5,928 nt of DNA from Pseudomonadota bacterium (lineage in GTDB: Bacteria; Pseudomonadota; Gammaproteobacteria; Burkholderiales; SG8-39): contig JAJZUN010000197.1 in NCBI GenBank assembly GCA_021848555.1, positions 1 to 5,928 on the forward strand, written 5' to 3'. The notes under the pieces were generated by a model. It made no database searches. It saw only the letters and a program-made list of their open reading frames with translations, and was not told the origin of the DNA. This document shows, one piece after another, positions 5,923 through 5,928 of this stretch (position 1 is the first letter of the stretch; each line of letters opens with the position of its first letter). Position numbers and translations under genes: made by a program.

Positions 5923-5928
5923 CGCCAA

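Noticed and set aside
5776..5928. Search for a MerR-, ArsR- or CzcR-type operator and for a regulator gene
   Set aside because: No convincing dyad or regulator coding sequence was found. Only the weak promoter and spaced repeat listed above remain.
1..5928. Search for CRISPR arrays, tRNA or rRNA genes, transposase genes and insertion-sequence ends
   Set aside because: No spaced direct repeats, cloverleaf-like sequences, transposase motifs or terminal inverted repeats with target duplications were seen by eye.

Overview
This window looks like a heavy-metal efflux locus from a GC-rich proteobacterium, possibly a beta- or gammaproteobacterium. That placement rests on the protein families, the gene arrangement and clear Shine-Dalgarno sites; nothing in the sequence identifies the species. 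All convincing genes lie on the minus strand, so transcription runs from high to low coordinates.

Layout in order of transcription. Positions 5928-5776 are a short upstream region with a weak candidate promoter and a start-less open frame that could encode one membrane helix. Positions 5775-3178 encode a complete heavy-metal P1B-type ATPase with SPC and HEGST membrane motifs, the signature of the P1B-4 (Co/Zn/Cd/Fe(II)-type) class. Its stop codon overlaps the GTG start of a CzcD-like cation diffusion facilitator (3181-2288) by 4 bases. A MgtC/SapB-family membrane protein (2266-1778) follows after 21 bases. These three genes are almost certainly one operon. After a 260-base gap of visibly lower GC comes a small predicted lipoprotein (1517-987), which resembles the DUF3859 type of secreted protein. 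Its stop codon lies in a strong nested inverted repeat (944-987). A second P1B ATPase then starts at 873 and runs off the left edge of the window. It is clearly paralogous to the first.

How the genes fit together. Both P1B ATPases and the CDF transporter should export divalent metal cations from the cytoplasm, the ATPases using ATP and the CDF using proton exchange. MgtC-type proteins are linked to magnesium limitation and membrane energetics, so its coupling to efflux genes may be an adaptation to cation imbalance. The lipoprotein would face the periplasm, but its role is unknown. No metal-responsive regulator gene is present in the window.

The most interesting point is the pair of ATPase N-termini. 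Both begin with the same unusual CxxC-less, HMA-like domain with conserved Cys and His. They then diverge: one keeps a classical GMDCPTC metal-binding domain, while the other has lost that motif and carries a long polar linker ending in a His cluster.
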